A DNA stretch of 64,000 nt, taken from Amycolatopsis sp. NBC_01488. GTDB lineage: Bacteria; Actinomycetota; Actinomycetes; Mycobacteriales; Pseudonocardiaceae. A program made the translations under genes and the position numbers. A model generated the notes under the pieces. It saw nothing but the letters and a program-made list of their open reading frames with translations, made no database searches and was not told the origin of the DNA. The first letter of the stretch is position 1. The number at the start of each line of letters is the position of its first letter. Location: the NCBI RefSeq assembly GCF_036227105.1, contig NZ_CP109434.1:3848001-3912000 (forward strand), written 5' to 3'. Below, piece after piece: positions 24,366 through 32,732 of this stretch.

Positions 24366-25829
24366 ATGAGCGCGAGCACCGAGTCCGGCGTCGTCGACGC
24401 GGTCGGCAAGGAACTGTTCATCGGCGGCAAGTGGGTCGCCGCGGAGTCCGGGAAGACGTTCCCGGTGGTCGACCCGGCCACCGGCAAGGAGCTGTGCCAG
24501 GTCGCGGACGCCTCGCCGGCGGACGGCGTGACCGCACTGGACGCTGCCGCCGCCGCGCAATCGGACTTCGCGAAGATGGCGCCCCGGGAGCGGGGCGAGA
24601 TCTTGCGCCGGGCCTACGAGCTGCTGATGAAGCGCCAGGAAGAGCTGGCCCTGCTCATGACCCTGGAGATGGGCAAGCCGCTCGCCGAGTCCAAGGGTGA
24701 GATCGCCTACGCCGCCGAGTTCTTCCGCTGGTTCGCCGAGGAGGCCGTCCGGATCGACGGCGGCTACGCGACCGCGCCGAACGGCTCGGGCCGGTTCCTC
24801 ATCACCAAGCAGCCCGTCGGGCCGACGTTGCTGATCACGCCGTGGAACTTCCCGATGGCGATGGGCACCCGCAAGATCGGCCCGGCGATCGCGGCCGGCT
24901 GCACGATGGTGATCAAGCCCGCCGCGCAGACGCCGCTGTCGATGCTCGCCCTGGCCGGCATCCTCGCCGAGGCGGGACTGCCGGAAGGTGTGCTCAACGT
25001 CCTCACGACCAGCGACTCCGGCGGCGTGATGGAGCCCCTGATCCGCGACGGCCGTGCCCGCAAGCTCTCCTTCACCGGCTCCACCGGCGTCGGCCGCAAG
25101 CTGCTGGAGCAGTGCGCCGACAAGATCCTCCGGACGTCGATGGAGCTCGGCGGCAACGCGCCGTTCCTGGTCTTCGACGACGCCGACATGGACGCCGCCA
25201 TCGAGGGTGCGATGCAGGCGAAGATGCGCAACATCGGCGAGGCGTGCACCGCCGCGAACCGCTTCTACGTGCAGCGCGGCGTCGTCGAGGAGTTCTCGCG
25301 GCGGCTGACCGAGCGCATGCAGGCGCTGCCGATGGGCCGTGGCACGGAGAAGGACGTCGTGGTCGGCCCGCTGATCGACGACAAGGCCGTCGACAAGGTG
25401 ACGGAGCTGGTCAAGGACGCCACCGACCGCGGCGCGAAGGTGCTCACCGGTGGCGCCGGCGTCGACGGGCCGGGGCACTTCTACCAGGCCACCGTGCTCA
25501 CCGACGTCCCGCAGGAAGCGCGGCTCACGCACGAGGAGATCTTCGGGCCGGTCGCCCCCATCACGCCGTTCGACACCGAGGAAGAAGCGGTGGCGAAGGC
25601 GAACGACACCGAGTTCGGCCTGGTTTCCTACCTCTTCACCAGCGACCTCAAGCGCGCGCTGCGCGTCTCCGAGGCCCTCGAGGCCGGCATGATCGGCCTC
25701 AACCAGGGCATCGTGTCGAACCCGGCGGCGCCGTTCGGCGGGATCAAGCAGTCCGGCCTCGGCCGCGAGGGCGGCTCGGTCGGCATCGACGAGTTCCTCG
25801 AGACCAAGTACATCGCGGTGGCCCTGTGA
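24366..25829 (+). CDS. NAD(P)-dependent succinate-semialdehyde dehydrogenase family protein
   Basis: A 487-residue aldehyde dehydrogenase of the GabD group. It shows LLITPWNFPMAMGTRKIGPA, the Rossmann FTGSTGVGRKLLEQC, the activating Glu in SMELGGNAPFLV and the nucleophilic Cys in IGEACTAANRF. It should oxidise the semialdehyde made by the divergent aminotransferase to a dicarboxylate. ATG 24366 follows GAGGAG. The stop overlaps the next gene as GTGA, so the two are translationally coupled. Confidence 0.92.
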   Translation: MSASTESGVVDAVGKELFIGGKWVAAESGKTFPVVDPATGKELCQVADASPADGVTALDAAAAAQSDFAKMAPRERGEILRRAYELLMKRQEELALLMTLEMGKPLAESKGEIAYAAEFFRWFAEEAVRIDGGYATAPNGSGRFLITKQPVGPTLLITPWNFPMAMGTRKIGPAIAAGCTMVIKPAAQTPLSMLALAGILAEAGLPEGVLNVLTTSDSGGVMEPLIRDGRARKLSFTGSTGVGRKLLEQCADKILRTSMELGGNAPFLVFDDADMDAAIEGAMQAKMRNIGEACTAANRFYVQRGVVEEFSRRLTERMQALPMGRGTEKDVVVGPLIDDKAVDKVTELVKDATDRGAKVLTGGAGVDGPGHFYQATVLTDVPQEARLTHEEIFGPVAPITPFDTEEEAVAKANDTEFGLVSYLFTSDLKRALRVSEALEAGMIGLNQGIVSNPAAPFGGIKQSGLGREGGSVGIDEFLETKYIAVAL

Positions 25830-26884
25830 GTTCCTACCGCATCGCGAGCATTCCCGGCGACGGGATCGGCGTGGACGTCACGGTCGAGGCCCGCAAGGTC
25901 CTCGACCGGGCTTCCGCGCTCTTCGGCTTTTCGCTGGAGTGGACGGAGTTCGACTGGAGCTGCGAGCGGTACGCGCAGGCCGGCTCGATGATGCCGGACG
26001 ACGGAGTCGAGCAACTGTCGGCGTTCGACGGGATCCTGCTCGGCGCGGTCGGCTTCCCCGGCGTCCCGGACCACGTTTCGCTGTGGGGACTGCTGATCCC
26101 GCTGCGGCGCGCGTTCCAGCAGTACGTCAACCTGCGCCCGGTGCGACTGCTGCCCGGCACGACGTCCGTGCTGGCCGGGCGGAAGGCCGAGGAGCTGGAG
26201 CTGGTCATCGTCCGGGAGAACTCCGAAGGGGAGTACTCGGCGATCGGCGGGCGGCACAACGCCGGCCGGCCGGACGAGTTCGTGCTGCAGGAGTCGGTGT
26301 TCACGCGCGTCGGCGTCTCGCGGATCATCCGGTACGCGTTCGAACTGGCGCGGATGCGGTCTTCGCGCGTGTGCTCGGCGACGAAGTCCAACGGGCTCAT
26401 CCACTCGATGCCGTTCTGGGACGAGATCTTCGCCGAGGTCGCGGCCGAGTACTCGGATGTCCACAGTGAACAGATGCATGTGGATGCGCTGGCGGCGAGG
26501 GTGGTTCAAGCGCCGGATCGGCTCGACGTCATCGTGGCGTCGAACCTCTTCGGCGATATCCTGAGCGATCTCGCGGCCGCGATCACCGGCGGGCTCGGCA
26601 TGGCGCCGTCCGGCAACATCAACCCATCGGGTGAATATCCGTCGATGTTCGAAGCGGTCCACGGGAGCGCTCCGGACATCGCGGGGCAGGGGATCGCCAA
26701 CCCCGTGGCGCAGATCCTGGCGGCCGCGATGCTGGTCGAACACCTGGGCGAAACCGTTGCTGCGCAAGCGATCCGGGCCGCGGTGGACCGGGTGCTCGAC
26801 GAGGGCCGGGTGCGCACCCCGGACCTCGGTGGCACGGATACCACAGAACGGCTCGGCACGGCGGTGGCCGAAGCGCTGGGCTGA
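25826..26884 (+). CDS. tartrate dehydrogenase/isopropylmalate dehydrogenase family enzyme
   Basis: A 352-residue metal-dependent beta-decarboxylating dehydrogenase. IASIPGDGIGVDV is the N-terminal signature. PGVPDHVSLWGLLIPLR with YVNLRPVRLLPG is typical of the tartrate/D-malate dehydrogenase branch rather than LeuB. ATKSNGL holds the catalytic Lys and NLFGDILSDL the metal-binding Asp. The likely reaction is NAD-dependent oxidation (and decarboxylation) of a 2-hydroxydicarboxylate. The GTG start overlaps the aldehyde dehydrogenase stop. Confidence 0.9.
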   Translation: MSSYRIASIPGDGIGVDVTVEARKVLDRASALFGFSLEWTEFDWSCERYAQAGSMMPDDGVEQLSAFDGILLGAVGFPGVPDHVSLWGLLIPLRRAFQQYVNLRPVRLLPGTTSVLAGRKAEELELVIVRENSEGEYSAIGGRHNAGRPDEFVLQESVFTRVGVSRIIRYAFELARMRSSRVCSATKSNGLIHSMPFWDEIFAEVAAEYSDVHSEQMHVDALAARVVQAPDRLDVIVASNLFGDILSDLAAAITGGLGMAPSGNINPSGEYPSMFEAVHGSAPDIAGQGIANPVAQILAAAMLVEHLGETVAAQAIRAAVDRVLDEGRVRTPDLGGTDTTERLGTAVAEALG

Positions 26885-26944
26885 GTTTTTGTCGGTGCCC
26901 TCCGGCACGGTGGTCGCGAACCCACCGAGGGGGAGGAGCGACCG

Positions 26945-27406
26945 ATGTGCTTTCTGTGTGACGGAGACGAATCCGGTTACCTGGACCGGCTTCGCGAGAG
27001 CGTGGCCGACCGGGGTTGGCTCGTTCAGGGAGTCGACGCCAGCGGGTCGTACCCGCCATGGGCCTACACGATCGGCCTGAGCGAGCACGGCCTGCCCGAG
27101 CTGGTCGTGACGGGCCTGCCGATCCTGGACGCGGCCGGGCTGCTCAACGACCTGGCCGCGCATTCCCTGCACGAGTCGCCACCATCGGCGGGCGAACGGA
27201 TCCCGCTGCGGGACGGCCCGCTGATCGAGGTCGTCCCGCTGGCGGAGCCGTCGGCGCACCTGAAATTCGCGGTCGCGTTGTACGGCCCGGAAGTCCGTGC
27301 GCTGCAACTGGTCCACGCGGACTCGCAGGGCCGGTTCCCGTGGTCTTCGGACTACCGCGACGGCCGTGCCGGCCAGCCGGTCCTGGGAGCTCGCCATGTC
27401 CGCTGA
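26945..27406 (+). CDS. DUF4262 domain protein
   Basis: A 153-residue protein beginning MCFLCDGDE and carrying the DUF4262 pattern: WAYTIGLSEHGLPELVVTGL near residue 39 and LALVHADS-like LQLVHADSQGRFPW near the C-terminus. Function unknown. The ATG has a strong GGAGGAG site. It is 60 bp after the dehydrogenase and could be read from the same promoter, but a role in the catabolic pathway is not evident. Confidence 0.8.
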   Translation: MCFLCDGDESGYLDRLRESVADRGWLVQGVDASGSYPPWAYTIGLSEHGLPELVVTGLPILDAAGLLNDLAAHSLHESPPSAGERIPLRDGPLIEVVPLAEPSAHLKFAVALYGPEVRALQLVHADSQGRFPWSSDYRDGRAGQPVLGARHVR

Positions 27407-27460
27407 CTGCAGATGCGCCCGGCCGGTGAACTGCTTCCCGGAGCCTTCGCGGGCCGTTCA

Positions 27461-27586
27461 CGCGCGCGTGTCGTCCATCCGAGTACCCGAGCCGGCTGTC
27501 CGGCTGCGGGTGTCGTCCCTGCGGACACGCGTGTCGACCATGCGATCACGCGTGTCGGCGCTCCGGTCACGCGTTGCCCGGTACCG
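27461..27586. repeat. six 21-bp tandem repeat units
   Basis: Six consecutive 21-bp units (27461, 27482, 27503, 27524, 27545, 27566). On the minus strand the best conserved part is ACACGCGTGATCG. Units 2 and 3 have diverged most. The array fills the gap between the convergent DUF4262 and GntR genes and runs into the last codons of the latter. A related array is at 51541-51610. Confidence 0.7.
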
Positions 27587-28295
27587 GCGGGGCGTGTCCC
27601 TCGATGAGGCTCGTCCCCGGCGCGAGCCGCTGCACCGCGTCCTCCATGTGGGAGTCGAGCAGCGCCAGCGCCGTCTCCTCGTCGCCGTCGCGCAGGGCCT
27701 GGATGAGTTTCGTGTGCTCCTCAACGCGTTCCTCGACCCGCTGGTAGGTGCTCTGCAGCGCGGTCAGGCACATCCGCGTCTCGATGAGCAGGGTCCGGGC
27801 CATCCGGACGAGCCGCTTGCTACCGGAGGCGTTGATGAGCGCCTCGTGGAACTTCAGGTCCGCGGTGGAGAGAGCGTTCGGGTCGTCTTCGCTCGCGGCG
27901 GTGGCCATCTCCGTGACGGTGTGTTCGAGCACGTCGGCGATCCGGTCGCGTTCGCCGCCCCGCAGGGCGCGGAGCATGGCGGCCCGCTCGATCGCCGAGC
28001 GCGCTGCGTAGATGTCGTAGACGTCCCCGGGCTCGAGGTCGATCACGAACAGCCCGCGGTGCCGTTCACTGCGCAGGAGTCCTTCGGAAACCAGATGCTG
28101 CATGGCTTCCCGGAGCGGCCCCCGTGACACCTGGAACCGGGACGCCAGCTCGGTCTCGCCGAGCTGGGTCCCGGGCGGGAGGGCGCCGGTCATGATCGCG
28201 TCACGTAGCTGGCGCGCGATGACCGCGGCCGTCGACTCGCGGCTGACCGGCTCGATCTCGGGCAGCATGCCCGGTGGCAGGGCCATGTCAGGCAC
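27567..28295 (-). CDS. GntR family regulator, FCD (FadR-type) subfamily
   Basis: A 242-residue regulator. The N-terminal winged helix is LRDAIMTGALPPGTQLGETE with ASRFQVSRGPLREAMQHLVS. The C-terminal all-helical FCD ligand domain includes YDIYAARSAIERAAMLRAL and FHEALINASGS. It is the last gene of the maleate-isomerase operon, overlapping its neighbour by 8 bases. The operator-like palindrome at 29056 would give autoregulation, and further copies at 24310 and 29900 would bring the flanking catabolic genes under it. The effector is unknown. Confidence 0.9.
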   Translation of the reverse strand: MPDMALPPGMLPEIEPVSRESTAAVIARQLRDAIMTGALPPGTQLGETELASRFQVSRGPLREAMQHLVSEGLLRSERHRGLFVIDLEPGDVYDIYAARSAIERAAMLRALRGGERDRIADVLEHTVTEMATAASEDDPNALSTADLKFHEALINASGSKRLVRMARTLLIETRMCLTALQSTYQRVEERVEEHTKLIQALRDGDEETALALLDSHMEDAVQRLAPGTSLIEGHAPPVPGNA

Positions 28296-29034
28296 TCCCG
28301 TCCGGCAGGTGCCGGAACAACGCCCCGAGCGACCGGACGAGCCGGTGCCGCCCGGTCAGGCGCAGGCCCTCCCAGACCGTGACCTGGTTGGCGGTCAGCA
28401 CGGGCTTCTTCAGCGCGGCTTCGACGAGGTTGATCTCCTGGAGCGTCCGCATCGCGGTGTCCGGCACCAGCACCGCGTCGGCGTCCGGGTGGTCGTGGCG
28501 CACGGCGAGTTCGACGACGGCCTCCGGCGTCATCGCGCCGACCTCGGCGGCCGTGATGATGTCGGCGCTGGCCATCGAGACGACCTCGATGTCGCCGGCC
28601 TTGAGGAAGTCCGCGAACAGCCGGGCGATGTCGTCCGGGTAGCTGGCGGCGACGGCGACCCGCTTGACGCCCAGGGCGCGCGCGGCGTGCACGAACGCGA
28701 AGGAGGTACTGGAGGCCGGGACCCCGGCGACCGCGGCAAGGCGGTCGGCCTGGTCGCGGGCGCCGTCCCAGCCGTAGACGAAGCTGCCGCTGGTGCAGGC
28801 CCAGATGACCGCGTCCGGCTCGTGCTTCTTGAGCAGGGCGGCGCCGTCGGCGAGGCGCGCCTCGCTGCCGAGGTCGAGCAGTTCGGCGACCGCGTGCTTG
28901 TCGGTGCCGTAGATGTGCTCGACCGCGAGCCGGATGTCGCCCTCGTCGACGGCCATGCCGCCGAGCAGCTGCTCGGCGAGCGGGTAGTCGTCTTCGGCAG
29001 CGTGGTCGGGGTAGATGAAGCCGATCGTGGTCAC
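28288..29034 (-). CDS. maleate isomerase/Asp-Glu racemase family protein, second Cys missing
   Basis: A 248-residue member of the family that includes maleate cis-trans isomerase, arylmalonate decarboxylase and EutA. The first catalytic-type Cys is present in AVIWACTSGSFVYG, but the position of the second reads LVPDTAMRTL, with Asp in place of Cys. The adjacent paralogue keeps both. Loss of one of two acid/base Cys residues should change the reaction. The GTG start at 29034 has GGAGG 4 bases before it; an in-frame ATG at 29097 would place the operator inside the gene and is less likely. Confidence 0.82.
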   Translation of the reverse strand: MTTIGFIYPDHAAEDDYPLAEQLLGGMAVDEGDIRLAVEHIYGTDKHAVAELLDLGSEARLADGAALLKKHEPDAVIWACTSGSFVYGWDGARDQADRLAAVAGVPASSTSFAFVHAARALGVKRVAVAASYPDDIARLFADFLKAGDIEVVSMASADIITAAEVGAMTPEAVVELAVRHDHPDADAVLVPDTAMRTLQEINLVEAALKKPVLTANQVTVWEGLRLTGRHRLVRSLGALFRHLPDGSA

Positions 29035-29055
29035 GGAACCTCCGGAGGGACGCAA

Positions 29056-29067
29056 ATTGTCGACAAT
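29056..29067. promoter_or_regulatory. GntR operator candidate O2 (ATTGTCGACAAT)
   Basis: A perfect 12-bp palindrome 21 bp upstream of the maleate-isomerase-family and GntR genes, between that start and the stop of the upstream paralogue. It is the most symmetrical of the three copies. Confidence 0.7.
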
Positions 29068-29093
29068 CCTAGAGGGATGGTCAAGGAAAACCT

Positions 29094-29834
29094 TCACGAC
29101 ACGTCACGAAGCCACTTCCCCGGTCCGACAATGGGCAGGTTCATCCGGCGCAGGCACGCCCACATGGTCAGCTGGTTGGCCGTGAGCACCGGCTTGCCCA
29201 GCGCGGCTTCCAGGGGCTCGATCAGGTCGTACGTCGGGAGGTTGGTGCAGCTGACGAAGATCGCTTCGGCTTCGCCGTGGTCGGCAGCGAGGATGCGCTC
29301 GGCGATGGTGCGGTAGCTGACCTTCCAGATGCCGCCGCCCAGCCCGAGGTGGTCGCTGGCGACGGTCTCGACGTTCAGCTCGGCGAGGAAGTCGTGCAGG
29401 GCGCGGGTGAGGTCGGCGTCGTACGGCGTCAGTACCGAGACGCGGTGCAGGTCGAGCTGGTGCAGCACCTCGGCCAGCGCGCCGGAGGTGGTGACGGCGT
29501 CCGGCGCGCCGGCGTCGCAGATCGCCTTGGTCAGCGAACGCTCGTAGTCGACGCCGTTGACGAAGCTGCCCGACGTGCAGAGGTAAGCGACGACCTCGGG
29601 CTCCACGTGCAGCACGTCGCGAGTGGCGCTGGCCAGGTGGTGGCTGTCGCTGACGAGGCGCGCCATCTCCATGCTGACCGGCACGGGCTCGTACGGCGTG
29701 CGGGCGAGGTGGAGGGACACTTCCATCGGCACCCAGCGCCAGAGCTCGCGCTCCAGCGCGAGGTCGAAGGGGGCGATCACCCCGATGCCGCGTTGCGCCA
29801 GCGGGCCTTCGAACGCCAGGAAGTCGAAATCCAA
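29094..29834 (-). CDS. maleate isomerase/Asp-Glu racemase family protein, both Cys present
   Basis: A 246-residue protein with both catalytic-type Cys residues, in VAYLCTSGSFVNG and IFVSCTNLPTYDL, as expected for maleate cis-trans isomerase (maleate to fumarate) or a racemase of this superfamily. The start is a TTG supported by GGAGG 7 bases upstream. It is first of the minus-strand genes in the operon with its paralogue and GntR, divergent from the 2-hydroxyacid dehydrogenase across operator O3. The substrate may be a maleate derivative. Confidence 0.85.
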   Translation of the reverse strand: MDFDFLAFEGPLAQRGIGVIAPFDLALERELWRWVPMEVSLHLARTPYEPVPVSMEMARLVSDSHHLASATRDVLHVEPEVVAYLCTSGSFVNGVDYERSLTKAICDAGAPDAVTTSGALAEVLHQLDLHRVSVLTPYDADLTRALHDFLAELNVETVASDHLGLGGGIWKVSYRTIAERILAADHGEAEAIFVSCTNLPTYDLIEPLEAALGKPVLTANQLTMWACLRRMNLPIVGPGKWLRDVS

Positions 29835-29899
29835 GGCTCAGCCTCCGGAATACGTCTGAACTTGATGACACGTCCGGTGCTCCGGGGGTCGTTCCTCGG

Positions 29900-29911
29900 A
29901 TTGTTGACAAT
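29900..29911. promoter_or_regulatory. GntR operator candidate O3 (ATTGTTGACAAT)
   Basis: Identical to O1. It lies in the 104-bp divergent gap between the maleate-isomerase-family gene and the D-2-hydroxyacid dehydrogenase, 27 bp before the latter's GTG. Confidence 0.7.
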
Positions 29912-29938
29912 CATACGAGCCGCTTTTACCGTGTCAAC

Positions 29939-30937
29939 GTGATCGCCTCGGAAAACCGGGAAGCTCCCGTCCTGGCCGTGCTCTGCGGCGAGCACCGTCC
30001 ACCGGACATGCGTGCTGTCGAATCCGGGGCAGTCGTGCGTTACACGGACGCGGCGGCCCTGCCCGAAGCGCTGTCCGGAGCCGACGCGCTCTTCGTCTAC
30101 GACTTCCTCTCCACGGCCGTGCCGGGCGCCTGGCACACCGCCGATCGCCTGCGCTGGCTGCACATCGCGAGCGCGGGCGTCGACCCGGTGCTGTTCCCCG
30201 GGCTGGTGGAGAGCGACGTCGTCCTGACCAACTCGCGGGGCGTCTTCGACGACGCCATCGCGGAGTACGTGCTGGGCGTCATCCTGGCCTTCGCGAAGGA
30301 CTTCGCGCGGTCGCACGACCTGCAGCGCGAGGGCCGCTGGCTGCACCGCGAGACCGAGCGGATCGCCGGGCGGGAGGTGGTGGTCGTCGGCACCGGCCCG
30401 ATCGGCCGGGCGATCGCACGGCTGCTGCGAGCCGCCGGGATGCGGGTCAGCGGAGCCGGCCGCCGGGAGCGCACGGGGGACCCCGACTTCGGCGTCGTGC
30501 ACGAGTCCTCGCGGCTCACCGAGTTCCTGCCGCACGCCGACTACGTCGTCGCCGTCGCGCCGCTGACCGAGCACACCAAGGGCATGTTCGACGCGCGCGC
30601 GTTCGCCGCGATGAAACCGTCGGCGCGGTTCGTCAACGTCGGCCGGGGCGAGCTGGTGGTGACGTCCGACCTGGTCGCGGCGCTCGAGAACCAGGCCATC
30701 GCCGGCGCCGCGCTCGACGTGTTCGACACCGAGCCGCTCCCGCCGGACAGCCCGCTGTGGACGATGCCGGACGTGCTGGTCTCGCCGCACATGTCCGGGG
30801 ACTTCATCGGCTGGCGCAGCACGCTCGTCGAGGTGTTCACCGAGAACTTCCGCCGCTGGCGGGCTGGGGAGCCGCTGCGCAATGTCGTCGACAAGACGCT
30901 CGGCTACGTGCCGTCGGGGAACCAGGGAGCCGGATGA
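29939..30937 (+). CDS. D-2-hydroxyacid dehydrogenase (NAD-dependent)
   Basis: A 332-residue dehydrogenase. The NAD-binding motif is VVVVGTGPIGRAIARLL; the catalytic Arg is in FVNVGRGELV, the Glu in DVFDTEPLPPDSPLW and the His in VSPHMSGD. It would interconvert a D-2-hydroxyacid and a 2-oxoacid. No clear Shine-Dalgarno sequence precedes the GTG start. The stop overlaps the amidase start (ATGA), so they form a coupled pair under operator O3. Confidence 0.88.
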   Translation: MIASENREAPVLAVLCGEHRPPDMRAVESGAVVRYTDAAALPEALSGADALFVYDFLSTAVPGAWHTADRLRWLHIASAGVDPVLFPGLVESDVVLTNSRGVFDDAIAEYVLGVILAFAKDFARSHDLQREGRWLHRETERIAGREVVVVGTGPIGRAIARLLRAAGMRVSGAGRRERTGDPDFGVVHESSRLTEFLPHADYVVAVAPLTEHTKGMFDARAFAAMKPSARFVNVGRGELVVTSDLVAALENQAIAGAALDVFDTEPLPPDSPLWTMPDVLVSPHMSGDFIGWRSTLVEVFTENFRRWRAGEPLRNVVDKTLGYVPSGNQGAG

Positions 30938-32316
30938 ACGACAGGATGCTGACCGCCAGCGAGCTCGTCGCCGCCTACGCGACCGGTGAGCTGTCACCGA
31001 TCGAGGCGACGCAGAACGCGCTGCAGGCCATCGAAGACCGTGACGGCGAGTGCAACGCGTACTGCCTCGTCGACGCCGACCGGGCGCTGGAGCAGGCCAA
31101 GGCGTCGGAGGTCCGCTGGCGGGACGGCAACCCCATCGGGTGGCTCGACGGCGTGCCGTCCTCGATCAAGGACATGTTCCTCACCCAGGGCTGGCCGACC
31201 GTCCGGGGCTCGAAGAGCATCGACCCGGACCAGCCGTGGGACGTTGACAGCCCGGTCGCCGCGCGGATGCGCGAAGCCGGCCTGGTGGTGCTGGGCAAGA
31301 CGACCACGCCCGAGATCGCCTGGAAGGGCGTCACCGACAGTCCATTGCAGGGCATCACCCGCAATCCGGTCGACCCGTCGAAGACCGCGGGTGGGTCGAG
31401 CGGCGGCAGTGCCGCGGCCGTCGCGGCCGGGATGGGCGAGCTGTCCGTCGGAACCGACGGCGGCGGCTCGGTGCGGATCCCGGCGTCGTTCTGCGGGATC
31501 GTCGGGCTGAAGCCGACCCACGGCCGGATCCCGCTGTTCCCGGCGAGCCCGTTCGGCCCGCTCTCGCACGCCGGCCCGATGGCGCGTTCGGTGGACGACA
31601 CCGCACTGCTGCTGGACGTCCTGTCGATGCCCGACCACCGCGACCCGGCCGCCCTGGCGCCGCCGGTGGGGTCGTTCCGCGAGGCCGTCCGCCGGGACGT
31701 CCGCGGCCTGATCGCGGCGTTCTCGCCGACGCTCGGCTACGTCGACGTCGACCCGGAGATCGCGGCGATCGTCGCGGCGGCGGTGCGCGCACTCGGTGAC
31801 GCGGGCCTGCACATCGAGGAGACCGACCCGGGGTTCGCCGATCCCAAGCCGGCGTTCGACATCCTGTGGTCGTCGGGGGCGGCGAAGCTGCTCGACACGT
31901 TCCCGCCGGGCTCCGAGGAGCGGACGGACCCGGGCCTGCGCAAGGTGTGGGAGCTCGGCAAGACGTGGAGCGCGAGCGACTACCTCGACGCGACGGCCGA
32001 GCGCGCCGCGCTGGGCATCCTGATGGGCGAGTTCCACACGCGCTACGACGTGCTGATCACCCCGACCGTCCCGATCGCGGCGTTCGAGGCGGGGCACGAC
32101 GTGCCGCCGGGCAGCGGGCTGAGCGAGTGGCCGGAGTGGACGCCGTTCACGTACCCGTTCAACATGACCCAGCAGCCGGCGATCAGCGTCCCGGCCGGCC
32201 GGACGTCGGCGGGGTTGCCGGTGGGCCTGCAGATCGTCGGGCCGCGGCACTCGGACGACCTCGTGCTGGCGGTGGCGAAGCTCCTGGAGGAAGTCCGGCC
32301 GTGGACGCCGGCCTGA
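30934..32316 (+). CDS. amidase (amidase signature family)
   Basis: A 460-residue amidase. The Ser-cisSer-Lys triad is visible as Lys in GVPSSIKDMF, Ser in TAGGSSGGSAAAVAAG and nucleophilic Ser in GTDGGGSVRIPASFCG. The family hydrolyses C-N bonds of amides; a maleamate-like or omega-amide substrate would suit the neighbouring maleate-isomerase and aminotransferase genes, but that is inference. Translationally coupled to the hydroxyacid dehydrogenase. Confidence 0.92.
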   Translation: MNDRMLTASELVAAYATGELSPIEATQNALQAIEDRDGECNAYCLVDADRALEQAKASEVRWRDGNPIGWLDGVPSSIKDMFLTQGWPTVRGSKSIDPDQPWDVDSPVAARMREAGLVVLGKTTTPEIAWKGVTDSPLQGITRNPVDPSKTAGGSSGGSAAAVAAGMGELSVGTDGGGSVRIPASFCGIVGLKPTHGRIPLFPASPFGPLSHAGPMARSVDDTALLLDVLSMPDHRDPAALAPPVGSFREAVRRDVRGLIAAFSPTLGYVDVDPEIAAIVAAAVRALGDAGLHIEETDPGFADPKPAFDILWSSGAAKLLDTFPPGSEERTDPGLRKVWELGKTWSASDYLDATAERAALGILMGEFHTRYDVLITPTVPIAAFEAGHDVPPGSGLSEWPEWTPFTYPFNMTQQPAISVPAGRTSAGLPVGLQIVGPRHSDDLVLAVAKLLEEVRPWTPA

Positions 32317-32374
32317 CCACACGTGAGGGTGAACCCGGGGCCGAGGTGGCGGAAGCTGTGCCACTGTCGGCCCC

Positions 32375-32632
32375 GTGAACGCTGAAGGCTGGCGGTACGA
32401 GCGCGCCATTCCGACCGTCGACGACGCGGGCGAGCCGACCCGGGTGGTGGTGGGCTTGGTCGAGCAGGGCGACCGCTTGACCGCGGCACTCCGCGTGGAC
32501 GACGGCAAGGCAGCGCTGGTCTCCCTGGAGACGGGCGGTGAGCTGCTGAAGGCGCTCCGGGAGACGCTGGAGAGCTGGTGGCGGCTGGACGGCCACCGCG
32601 ACCGGACCCCGGAACCCCGCGCGGGTCGCTAG
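32375..32632 (+). CDS. small protein of unknown function
   Basis: An 85-residue frame from a GTG, predicted acidic and soluble: RYERAIPTVDDAGEPTRVVV, then LETGGELLKALRETLESWW. Codon use is like the neighbours and the protein looks folded (alternating strands then a helix), so it is probably real. No family is recognised. It is 58 bp after the amidase and could be co-transcribed. Confidence 0.55.
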   Translation: MNAEGWRYERAIPTVDDAGEPTRVVVGLVEQGDRLTAALRVDDGKAALVSLETGGELLKALRETLESWWRLDGHRDRTPEPRAGR

Positions 32633-32697
32633 CTGTACTGGGGGACGCGGCTGCGGAGGGTCCACATGCGACCGAGGGCGGGGACGACTGCGCCGCA

Positions 32698-32714
32698 CCA
32701 GGCGGCTTGCCTGG
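32698..32714. terminator. weak hairpin between convergent genes
   Basis: CCAGGC-GGCTT-GCCTGG (6-bp stem) sits in the 100-bp gap between two convergent genes. Stem strength is modest. Confidence 0.35.
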
Positions 32715-32732
32715 GTCAGGAGGGCAAGGTCG

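Noticed and set aside
27461..27586. CRISPR array
   Set aside because: Units are contiguous 21-bp repeats without spacers, and no cas genes are near.
27396..28127. Long plus-strand frame with RVSSLRTRVSTMRSRV repeats
   Set aside because: It is the translation of the 21-bp DNA repeats and then the antisense of the GntR gene; no family features.
29035..29097. 21-residue extension of the Cys-poor maleate-isomerase paralogue
   Set aside because: It would include the operator O2 and overlap the upstream gene; GTG 29034 has a GGAGG site.
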